This document shows, piece by piece, positions 1-7,384 of a DNA stretch of 60,887 nt. Position 1 is the stretch's first letter; every line of letters starts with the position of its first letter. The stretch is from Streptomyces sp. Ru73 (lineage in GTDB: Bacteria; Actinomycetota; Actinomycetes; Streptomycetales; Streptomycetaceae). The position numbers were made by a program, and so were the translations under genes. The DNA lies in NCBI RefSeq assembly GCF_002920575.1, contig NZ_PQSQ01000043.1, positions 1 to 60,887 on the forward strand, in the 5' to 3' direction. The notes beneath the pieces were generated by a model. It made no database searches, had not been told where the DNA came from, and worked only from the letters and a program-made list of their open reading frames with translations.

Positions 1-831
1 GGTCCCCGGGCGGCCGCGTTGTCCCGCGGCGCGCGCCGGCCGACGCGCCGTCGTCCGCTGCCGTGCCCCTCATCGCCTCGCGGCGGAGCAGGGCTGCGAG
101 GGTGACGGCGTCGACGGGCGGGGCGCCGGCCGGTGCGCGTTTCCAGTACGGGCGGGCCGAAGCGGTGGCAGCCGGTGCGCGACCAGTAGCGGACGGGGAC
201 GCCGGAGTGCCGTGCCGCTGGCGTCGAGCGGGAGCCGGAGGTACCCGCCGGCCGGGCGCGGGGTGCCGTTCTCACGGGTCCAGCAGCGGAGGAGGTTCTC
301 CACGCCGGCCGCGTCCGCCGCGACCGCCGGGTCGGGGTGTTCCAGCGGATCGGGGCCCGTTTCGGGTGCGGCGGTGGCGTACGCCGAGGAGGCGGCGGAA
401 TCGTCCCGTACGTCGACCGCCACCGCTCCCCCGTCCATCCCGTCCGGCAGGCTCGCCTCGCACACGTGGCCGATGCGGCGCGCCTGGCGGGGAACGCTGG
501 GCTCGGCGCCGGACGACGCGCCGGCCGGCCCGTCACCGTCCTCCGTAGCGCGGCGTACGTCCGGTGCCGCCGCGTCCCGGCCGGAGCCGGGTGCGCGGCC
601 GGAGCCGGGTGCGCGGCCGCCCTCGGGGGACGCCGGGTCTTCCGGGGAGTCCTGGTGCGAGCCGTCGGAGGAGGCTCGCGCGGGTGCCTGCGACGACGGC
701 GCGGAGGGGGCGGAGCCGTCCTGCGACGGCGGGGCCTCGTGTGCTTCGTCCACCGGGGTCTCGGCCGCGGGGGCTGCGTCCGGAGAGGGGCCGGCCGGCC
801 CGTTCGTCGCAGGGCCAAGGCGTTCGGTCAT
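1..831 (-). pseudogene. IucA/IucC-type siderophore synthetase, N-terminal part, apparently frameshifted; 3' part beyond window
   Basis: NIS siderophore synthetases of the IucA/IucC family join a carboxylic acid to an amine or hydroxylamine using ATP. The ATG at 831 overlaps the stop of the upstream aminotransferase (ATGA, 828-831). The first ~125 residues are low-complexity Ala/Pro/Ser, including an 18-bp tandem repeat (579-614). Then comes recognisable family sequence: ENLLRCWTRENG, LRLPLDASGTALR. In this frame the protein ends near position 70, but the homology moves to a second frame at about 201-204 (VPVRYWSRTGCHRFGPP) and to a third at about 125-133 (PPVDAVTLAALLRREAMRG). Removing one G from the CCGG run near 203 and one of the two CCGG units at 126-133 restores one frame. 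That fits either a decayed gene or two sequencing errors. The rest of the protein lies outside the window. Confidence 0.7.
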
Positions 832-2282
832 GGGGTGGTGCCTCGCATCGTGGGGAGGGGGGAACCCGTCGGTCCCGGGGTGGGGCGGACCGCCGCCGCG
901 ATGGCGTCGGCGAGGCGGTCGAGGACGGCGTCGGCCTGTTCGTCGGTGAGGGTGAGCGGCGGGAGCAGCCGGACGACGGCGGATCCGCGGCCGCCCAGCT
1001 CCACGATCAGTCCGCGGTCCAGGCACTGCCGCTGGACCTCGGTGGCGAGCCCGGAGGCGGGTGGCGGGGCGCCGTCGGGGCCCACCGGGCCTTCCGGGTC
1101 GACCAGTTCGACGCCGAGCATCAGGCCGCGGCCGCGGACGTCGCCGACGCAGTCGTGGTGCGTGGCCAGGCCGCGCAACCGGGTGAGCATCCGTGCGCCC
1201 AGTTCAGCGGCGTGTGCGGCGAGGCCGTTCTCGCGTACGTAGGCGAGAGTGGCGGCGCCCGCTGCCATGGCGAGCTGGTTGCCGCGGAAGGTGCCGGCGT
1301 GCGCGCCGGGGCGCCAGGTGTCCAGCTCCTCGCGGTAGACGATCACCGCGAGCGGCAGGCTGCCGCCGATGGCCTTGGAGAGGACCAGGACGTCCGGGAC
1401 GATGCCGCTGTGCTCGACGGCCCAGAAGGCGCCGGTGCGGCCGACGCCGGTCTGCACCTCGTCGACGATCAGCGGGACGTCGTGGGCCGTGGTGATCTCG
1501 CGCATCCGGCGCAGCCAGCTGTCGGGCGCGGGGATCACGCCGCCCTCGCCCTGCACCGGTTCCAGGATCATGCCGGCCGGGTGCGGCACGCCGCTCTTGG
1601 TGTCGGCGAGGGCGTTCTCGGCCCAGCGCGCCGACAGCTCGGCGGCGCGTTCGGCGGCGTCCTCGGCGTCCTGCGCTCCCCCGCCGCCGGCGTCCTGACC
1701 GGCGCCGCGGCCGCCGCCGGTCCCGAAGGGGCAGCGGTAGGCGTACGGATACGGGAGCCGGATCACGGAGGTGTCCCGCGCGCCCCCGGACGCGGCGAGC
1801 GCCCCCGCCGTCATGCCGTGGTACGCGCCGGTGAAGGCCATCAGGCCGGCGCGGCCGGTCGCGGTCCGTACGAGGGTCAGCGCCGCCTCGACGGCGTCGG
1901 TGCCGGCCGGGCCACAGAACTGGATCCTGCCGTGCTCGGCCAGCTCCCGCGGCAGAGTGGCGAACAGCTCGGTGGTGAAGGCGTCCTTCACCGGGGTGGC
2001 GAGGTCCAGGACGTGCAGCGGAGCGCCGGAGTCGAGGACGCCGCGGATGGCTTCGAGCACGACGGGGTGGTTGTGCCCCAGCGCCAGGGTGCCGGCACCG
2101 GAGAGGCAGTCCAGGTAGCGGCGCCCGTCGGCGCCTTCGATCGTCAGCCCGCGGGCGCGGACCGGGACGACGGGCAGCGAGCGCGCGTACGTACGAGCGG
2201 CGGACTCGCGGAGCGACTGCCGCCGCAGGATCTGCTCGCGGTCCAGCGGCGGTGCCGTCGGCGGAGGCTGGGTCAAGGCCAC
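828..2282 (-). CDS. diaminobutyrate--2-oxoglutarate aminotransferase family protein (class III PLP enzyme)
   Basis: 484 residues, GTG start at 2282 with AGGAGG about 11 nt upstream. It is a class III (omega) aminotransferase: YLDCLSGAGTLALGHNHP near the N-terminus, CGPAGTDAVEAAL (phosphate-binding region), the ILEPVQGEGG motif, DEVQTGVGRTG, and the PLP lysine in VLVLSKAIGGSLPLAV. This subgroup converts aspartate semialdehyde and glutamate to 2,4-diaminobutyrate, a building block of ectoine and of diamine-containing siderophores. No ectA or ectC is nearby, and the next gene is an IucA/IucC synthetase with a start/stop overlap, so a siderophore role is inferred. A Gly/Ala-rich insert (GGGRGAGQDAGGGGAQD) interrupts the middle of the protein. 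I saw no convincing iron box upstream. Confidence 0.85.
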   Translation of the reverse strand: MALTQPPPTAPPLDREQILRRQSLRESAARTYARSLPVVPVRARGLTIEGADGRRYLDCLSGAGTLALGHNHPVVLEAIRGVLDSGAPLHVLDLATPVKDAFTTELFATLPRELAEHGRIQFCGPAGTDAVEAALTLVRTATGRAGLMAFTGAYHGMTAGALAASGGARDTSVIRLPYPYAYRCPFGTGGGRGAGQDAGGGGAQDAEDAAERAAELSARWAENALADTKSGVPHPAGMILEPVQGEGGVIPAPDSWLRRMREITTAHDVPLIVDEVQTGVGRTGAFWAVEHSGIVPDVLVLSKAIGGSLPLAVIVYREELDTWRPGAHAGTFRGNQLAMAAGAATLAYVRENGLAAHAAELGARMLTRLRGLATHHDCVGDVRGRGLMLGVELVDPEGPVGPDGAPPPASGLATEVQRQCLDRGLIVELGGRGSAVVRLLPPLTLTDEQADAVLDRLADAIAAAVRPTPGPTGSPLPTMRGTTP

Positions 2283-2637
2283 GGCTGTGTTGTCCTCCTG
2301 CTGTTCAACGGACCACCGGTGCGCGCTTCGGCGCCGGTGGCCGGCTGTGTGGGCCGCACCGTGAACACGGGCCGGCCTTCCCCCGTACGTACCAACGACG
2401 CCACGGGCACCGGATCACGGTCTCGGCGAAGATCCTTGACCGCCGGAACCGCGGACCCGCCCGGCGCCGTCCCCCACGGCACCGGCATAGTGGGGCTCTG
2501 CATTCCGGACCGGCCACAGGAACCGAGGGAACGGTCCGAACAAGTCCATATCGATCGCCAACGGTCGCCGAACGATCGCCCTTTCGGTCGTCGCGGCCGC
2601 CGTCCGGTCGCCGAACACACCCAGGGGGAAGCCACTC
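2283..2637. promoter_or_regulatory. divergent intergenic region between aminotransferase and secreted protease
   Basis: 355 bp holding the 5' leaders of both divergent genes. An imperfect hairpin (CCACCGG at 2313-2319 with CCGGTGG at 2334-2340) lies in the aminotransferase leader about 30 bp before its start. A good Shine-Dalgarno (AGGGGGAAG) precedes the protease ATG. I looked for a TTAGGTTAGG-like iron box, which would suit the siderophore genes, and found none. No confident -35/-10 pair can be assigned by eye. Confidence 0.4.
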
Positions 2638-3864
2638 ATGCGATCCATCCGCCCGTCCGCCGCCCGTCCGCGAGACGGCGGGAGAACCCGGCGCGGCGTC
2701 CGCCCGGCCGTCGCCGCGGCCGCGCTGGTCGGCGCGCTGGCGCTGACCGCCACCGCCTGCGGCCCCTCGGGGGACGACGCCGGTGCGCAGCCGGACCAGA
2801 CCGCCGTCGAGCAGCCGGGCGGGGGCAAGCTGAAGATCCCCCAGGAGCTGCAGGACAAGCTCAAGGACCTCGGCGTCAACCTGGACGACTGGAAGCACGG
2901 CGAGTGGAAGAACTGGGACAAGAAGAAGTGGCTGCGTGAGGCGGGCCAGTTCGTCAACCCCTACATCAAGGGGCTGTGGGACCCGGACCGCATGAAGGAC
3001 GCCGAGCAGCCCGACAAGCCGGTCGAGCCGGAGGACATCTCCGGCGACCAGGGCGTCACCGACCCCGAGCCGGCGCCCGTGCGGGCGCAGCCGGTCAGCG
3101 CGCAGTACAGCACCCACGCGCCCGGCGTCGGCAAGGTCTTCTTCGACAGCCCCGAGGGCTCGATGGTCTGCTCGGGCGCGGTGGTCGAGGACCCGGCGCA
3201 CCCGGGCAAGTCGAACCTGGTGTGGACGGCGGGCCACTGCGTGCACGCGGGCAAGAACGGCGGCTGGTACCGCAACATCGCGTTCGTGCCCTCGTACAAC
3301 GACAGCGCCAAGTCGGCGGCGGAGCTGCAGGGCGCCACGAAGGAGCAGCTCGCCCCGAAGGGCGTGTTCTGGGCCGACGCCGCGCAGACCTCGCAGCAGT
3401 GGATCGACCAGGGCGCGAAGAGCGGCGGCGAGGGTGCGCCGTACGACTTCGCCGTGCTGCACGTGAAGCCCGAGGCGGGCAACACCAAGTCGCTGGAGGA
3501 GACGGTCGGCAAGGCGTACCGGGTGCAGTTCAACGCGCCGGCCGTGCCGAAGATCCCGTCGATGACGGCGCAGGGCTACCCGGCCGCGAAGCCGTTCGAC
3601 GGCCAGACGCTGCAGCAGTGCCCGGCGAAGCCCGGCCGGCTGTCGCTGGACGCCGCGCAGCCGACGATGTACCGGATCGGCTGCACGATGACCGCCGGGT
3701 CCTCCGGCGGACCGTGGTTCGCCGAGGACCAGCAGGGCCGGACGGCGCTGGTGTCCAACACCTCGATCGGCCCGGTGACGGCCGACTGGCTGGCCGGGCC
3801 GCACCTGGGCACCGAGGCCAAGGGCGTGTACGAGGCGGTCAGCAAGAAGTTCGCGAACCAGTGA
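2638..3864 (+). CDS. secreted trypsin-like (S1) serine protease, predicted lipoprotein
   Basis: 408 residues. The N-terminus has an Arg-rich region, a hydrophobic stretch and a lipobox-like LTATAC, so it is probably exported and lipidated at Cys41 or cleaved close to it. A charged, Lys/Trp/Asp-rich linker (about residues 65-130) precedes the catalytic domain. The triad is visible: His200 in VWTAGHCVHAG, Asp270 in YDFAVLHV and Ser356 in TAGSSGGPWF. Cys pairs near the His and Ser boxes could form disulfides, as in the V8/glutamyl-endopeptidase branch. The gene is followed by a strong bidirectional terminator and converges with hflX, so it is monocistronic. The substrate is unknown. Confidence 0.88.
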   Translation: MRSIRPSAARPRDGGRTRRGVRPAVAAAALVGALALTATACGPSGDDAGAQPDQTAVEQPGGGKLKIPQELQDKLKDLGVNLDDWKHGEWKNWDKKKWLREAGQFVNPYIKGLWDPDRMKDAEQPDKPVEPEDISGDQGVTDPEPAPVRAQPVSAQYSTHAPGVGKVFFDSPEGSMVCSGAVVEDPAHPGKSNLVWTAGHCVHAGKNGGWYRNIAFVPSYNDSAKSAAELQGATKEQLAPKGVFWADAAQTSQQWIDQGAKSGGEGAPYDFAVLHVKPEAGNTKSLEETVGKAYRVQFNAPAVPKIPSMTAQGYPAAKPFDGQTLQQCPAKPGRLSLDAAQPTMYRIGCTMTAGSSGGPWFAEDQQGRTALVSNTSIGPVTADWLAGPHLGTEAKGVYEAVSKKFANQ

Positions 3865-3893
3865 CGGGCACCGCCGCCCGGTAGCGGACATGC

Positions 3894-3932
3894 ACGAGGG
3901 CCCGCTCCCCACGCTGGGGAGCGGGCCCTCGT
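3894..3932. terminator. bidirectional terminator between protease and hflX
   Basis: A perfect 17-bp stem (3894-3910 with 3916-3932) encloses a 5-nt loop. It lies between the convergent protease (ends 3864) and hflX (ends 3967). It has no long U tract, as is usual for Streptomyces terminators. Confidence 0.85.
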
Positions 3933-3966
3933 ACGTCGTGCGTCACGCCCTCCGGGCGCGTGCGGG

Positions 3967-5466
3967 TCAGCCGCCCGCGGCCGCCGGGACGTACGGCTGG
4001 AGCTCGGCGGCCAGCTCCTCGTGGACGCGTGCCTTGAGGACCGTGCCCTCCGCGGTGTGCTCCTCGGAGATCACCTCGCCCTCGGCGTGCGCCCGGCTGA
4101 CCAGCTGGCCGTGGGTGTACGGCACCAGCGCCTCGATCTCGACGCTGGGCCGCGGCAGCTCCTCGTCGATGAGCGCGAGCAGCTCGTCGATGCCCTGGCC
4201 CGTACGGGCCGAGACCAGCATGGCGTGCTTCTCGTTGCGCAGCAGGCGCTGCAGCACGAGCGGGTCGGCCGCGTCCGCCTTGTTGACCACGACGATCTCC
4301 GGCACGTCCTGTGCGCCGACGTCGCGGATCACCTCGCGGACGGCCGCCAGCTGCTCCTCGGGCACCGGGTGCGAGCCGTCGACCACGTGCAGGATGAGGT
4401 CGGAGTCGCCGACCTCCTCCATCGTGGAGCGGAACGCCTCGACGAGGTGGTGCGGGAGGTGCCGGACGAAGCCGACCGTGTCGGCCAGGGTGTACAGCCG
4501 GCCGCTGGGCGTCTCGGCCCGCCGGACGGTCGGGTCCAGGGTGGCGAACAGGGCGTTCTCCACCAGGACGCCGGCGCCGGTGAGGCGGTTGAGCAGCGAG
4601 GACTTGCCCGCGTTGGTGTATCCGGCGATGGCGACCGAGGGGATCTTGTTGCGACGGCGCTCCTGGCGCTTGATGTCGCGCCCGGTCTTCATCTCCGCGA
4701 TCTCCCGGCGCATCTTCGCCATCTTCTCGCGGATCCGCCGCCGGTCCGTCTCGATCTTGGTCTCACCGGGACCACGGGTGGCCATGCCGCCGCCCGCCGA
4801 GCCGGAGCCACCGCCACCCATCTGCCGGGACAGCGACTGACCCCAGCCGCGCAGCCGGGGCAGCATGTACTGCATCTGGGCCAGCGAGACCTGCGCCTTG
4901 CCCTCGCGGGACTTGGCGTGCTGGGCGAAGATGTCGAGGATCAGGGCGGTCCGGTCGACCACCTTGACCTTGACGACGTCCTCCAGGTGGATCAGCTGGC
5001 CGGGGCTCAGCTCACCGTCGCAGACGACGGTGTCGGCGCCGGACTCCAGCACGATGTCGCGCAGCTCCTGGGCCTTGCCGGAGCCGATGTAGGTCGCCGG
5101 GTCCGGCTTGTCACGGCGCTGGATCACACCGTCCAGCACCATCGCGCCCGCGGTCTCGGCCAGCGCGGCCAGCTCCGCGAGGGAATTCTCGGCGTCCTGG
5201 ACCGTCCCGGAGGTCCACACGCCCACCAGCACCACGCGCTCCAGGCGCAGCTGCCGGTACTCGACCTCGGTGACGTCCTCGAGCTCGGTGGAGAGGCCCG
5301 CCACCCGGCGCAGGGCCGCACGCTCGGAACGGTCGTACTGGTCGCCGTCACGCGCCCCGTCGATCTCGTGGCTCCAGGCGACGTCCTCTTCCATCAGGGC
5401 GTCGGCCCGAAGGCTCTCGTGGAGGCGCTGTCGGTCCTGCTGAGGAAGGGAAGAAGAGGAGGTCAT
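3967..5466 (-). CDS. hflX: GTPase HflX
   Basis: 499 residues from the ATG at 5466; an upstream in-frame extension exists, but AAAGGAT just before this ATG supports it. HflX is a ribosome-associated GTPase that binds the 50S subunit and rescues or splits stalled ribosomes under stress. The N-terminal HflX domain carries the GSGKAQEL region (PATYIGSGKAQEL). The G domain follows: G1 AGYTNAGKSSLL (from about residue 281), G3 DTVGF, G4 NKAD, G5 VSARTG. The linker before the G domain is Gly-rich (QMGGGGSGSAGGG). The 5' leader holds a hairpin (CGGGCCC 5499-5505 with GGGCCCG 5511-5517). Confidence 0.95.
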   Translation of the reverse strand: MTSSSSLPQQDRQRLHESLRADALMEEDVAWSHEIDGARDGDQYDRSERAALRRVAGLSTELEDVTEVEYRQLRLERVVLVGVWTSGTVQDAENSLAELAALAETAGAMVLDGVIQRRDKPDPATYIGSGKAQELRDIVLESGADTVVCDGELSPGQLIHLEDVVKVKVVDRTALILDIFAQHAKSREGKAQVSLAQMQYMLPRLRGWGQSLSRQMGGGGSGSAGGGMATRGPGETKIETDRRRIREKMAKMRREIAEMKTGRDIKRQERRRNKIPSVAIAGYTNAGKSSLLNRLTGAGVLVENALFATLDPTVRRAETPSGRLYTLADTVGFVRHLPHHLVEAFRSTMEEVGDSDLILHVVDGSHPVPEEQLAAVREVIRDVGAQDVPEIVVVNKADAADPLVLQRLLRNEKHAMLVSARTGQGIDELLALIDEELPRPSVEIEALVPYTHGQLVSRAHAEGEVISEEHTAEGTVLKARVHEELAAELQPYVPAAAGG

Positions 5467-5671
5467 TTGATCCTTTGTGTCGTTGGGACGTCCCGGAACG
5501 GGCCCGCTGCGGGCCCGGGACTCTCGATCGTGACAACGTCCGGACGCTCCGGGAGATTCCCGGCGGTCCCGGCGTCGGCCCGTCGATGGTCGCACGGCGG
5601 GTGAGGTCCGTCATGCGAGTTTTCCTGCCGGGCCATTGTCCCTGGTGAACGGGGTCCTGTCAGGGCCGGGG

Positions 5672-7219
5672 TCAGGAGGAGCCGCCCTTCGGGGGCGGGT
5701 TCTGCTTCTGGTCCTTCCTGACGTGCCAGTCCGGGTGGCCGGGCATCGGCGGGGTGCGGGTGCCGTACAGCCAGGGGCGCAGGAAGCCGGTCAGGTCCTC
5801 GCCGTGGATGCGGGAGGCCAGCGCGACGAAGTCGGCGGTGGAGACGACGCCGTCGCGGTGCTCGGCGAACCAGGCGCGTTCCAGGCGGTCGAAGGCGGCG
5901 GCCCCCATGCGCTGCCGGAGTGCGTACAGGATCAGCGCGCTGCCGTCGTAGACCACCGGGCGGAAGATGCCGATCTTCTGGCCCGGCTTCGGGGGCTTCG
6001 GGGCCGCGGGCGGGCCGCCGGCCGCGCGCCAGGCGTCGGACTCCTCGTAGGCCCGCTTCATGCGCTCCTCCAGGGAGGCCGTGCCCTTGCTCGCACGGTC
6101 CGCGTAGCGCGCCTCGTACCAGGTGGCATGCGATTCGTTGAGCCACACGTCGGACCAGGTACGGGGGGTGACGCTGTCGCCGAACCACTGGTGTGCCAGC
6201 TCGTGCACCATCAGTGACTCCACGTACCAGGCGGGGAGCTTGTCCGTCGTGAACAGGTGCTTCTCGAAGAGGGAGAGCGTCTGCGTCTCCAGCTCGAAGC
6301 CGGTGGAGGCGTCGGCGAGCAGCACGCCGTACGTCTCGAACGGGTAGGCCCCCACCTGGCGCTCCAGCCAGCCGATCTGCCCGGGGGTCTTGGCGAGCCA
6401 GGGTTCCAGCTTCTTGCGGTCGGCGGCCGGCACCACGTCCCTGAGGGGCAGCCCGTGCGGGCCCTTACGGTGCACGACGGCCGACTTCCCGAGGGAGACC
6501 TGGGCCAGCTCGGTGGCCATCGGGTGCAGCGAGCGGTACGTCCACGTGGTCGCGGGCCCGCGGGCGGTGCGCCCCAGGGGAAGGCCGTTGGCGACGGCGG
6601 TGACGCCCCGGGGCGCGGTGATCCGGAAGGTGAAGACGGCCTTGTCCGAGGGGTGGTCGTTGCTCGGGAAGACGCGGTGCGCGGCGTCCGCCTGGTTGGC
6701 CATCGCCAGCCCGTCGCCGGTACGGACCCAGCCGCCGTCCTTGGCGCCCATGGGGTCGCTGGTGTGCCGGACGACGATCCGCATGCCCTGGCCCGGCTCG
6801 ACGGGCTGTGCGGGGGTGATCACGAGGTCCTCCCCGCGCGTGGCGTGGCGCGCGGGGACGCCGTTGACCTCGACGGACCGTACGGTGCCGCGGGCGAAGT
6901 CGAGGTTGACGCGGTCCAGGTGGCCGGTGGCCCGCGCGCTGATCGTGGTGACGGCGTCCAGGGGGACGTCGTTCTTCCCGGAGTACTTCAGGGCGATGTC
7001 GTACGCGTCGACGTCGTAGCCGGGGTTGCCGAGGTACGGGTAGAGGCGGTCGCCGAGCCCTTCGGGGCCGGGCTCCGGCGCACCCGCCGCCAGGAGGGCG
7101 CCGACGGCCAGCACTGCGGGGACGGCGCGGCGGGCGGCACGGCGGCGCGGGGCTGCGGGACCCGGCAGGTCCGGCGCCTGTCGGGTGGGGGACGCGGTAC
7201 GGCGGGGCGTAATGGACAT
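5672..7219 (-). CDS. secreted M1-family zinc metallopeptidase
   Basis: 515 residues. An Arg-rich N-terminus followed by a hydrophobic stretch (AVPAVLAVGALLAAGA) looks like a signal peptide. The zinc site is complete: HELAH at residues 339-343 and Glu362 in WLNES, giving HEXXH-X18-E. In place of the usual GAMEN exopeptidase loop there is a FELETQTLS segment, as in the secreted actinobacterial branch, so aminopeptidase specificity is inferred only. Its N-terminal beta domain (about residues 60-230) is typical of M1 enzymes. It lies between rshA and hflX on the same strand, 165 and 205 bp away, so it is probably a separate transcription unit. Confidence 0.88.
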   Translation of the reverse strand: MSITPRRTASPTRQAPDLPGPAAPRRRAARRAVPAVLAVGALLAAGAPEPGPEGLGDRLYPYLGNPGYDVDAYDIALKYSGKNDVPLDAVTTISARATGHLDRVNLDFARGTVRSVEVNGVPARHATRGEDLVITPAQPVEPGQGMRIVVRHTSDPMGAKDGGWVRTGDGLAMANQADAAHRVFPSNDHPSDKAVFTFRITAPRGVTAVANGLPLGRTARGPATTWTYRSLHPMATELAQVSLGKSAVVHRKGPHGLPLRDVVPAADRKKLEPWLAKTPGQIGWLERQVGAYPFETYGVLLADASTGFELETQTLSLFEKHLFTTDKLPAWYVESLMVHELAHQWFGDSVTPRTWSDVWLNESHATWYEARYADRASKGTASLEERMKRAYEESDAWRAAGGPPAAPKPPKPGQKIGIFRPVVYDGSALILYALRQRMGAAAFDRLERAWFAEHRDGVVSTADFVALASRIHGEDLTGFLRPWLYGTRTPPMPGHPDWHVRKDQKQNPPPKGGSS

Positions 7220-7294
7220 GCGTTACCGCTACCAGCAGGGCCGTCCCGGCGAGCGGCGGCGCGGCAGCGCGGCACCCGAACGAGCGGTTCCGGC

Positions 7295-7380
7295 CGCTTC
7301 CCGGGCGCGTCGCCGGTGGACGGTGAACGCGCCCACGAAGCGGCGGGAGACGGCGCGCCCGGGAAGCGCGGGCTTCCGGG
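7295..7380 (-). terminator. overlapping inverted repeats downstream of rshA
   Basis: Arm A (7295-7309, CGCTTCCCGGGCGCG) is a perfect complement of arm B (7354-7368), 44 nt apart. Arm B also pairs with arm C (7371-7380, GGCTTCCGGG), allowing a short, mutually exclusive hairpin. The set lies just after the rshA stop (7385) and before the M1 peptidase start (7219). It is most simply a terminator; switching between the two pairings is possible but unproven. Confidence 0.55.
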
Positions 7381-7384
7381 AGCT

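Noticed and set aside
2283..2637. Iron box for the siderophore-type genes
   Set aside because: No TTAGGTTAGG-like 19-bp palindrome found on either strand.
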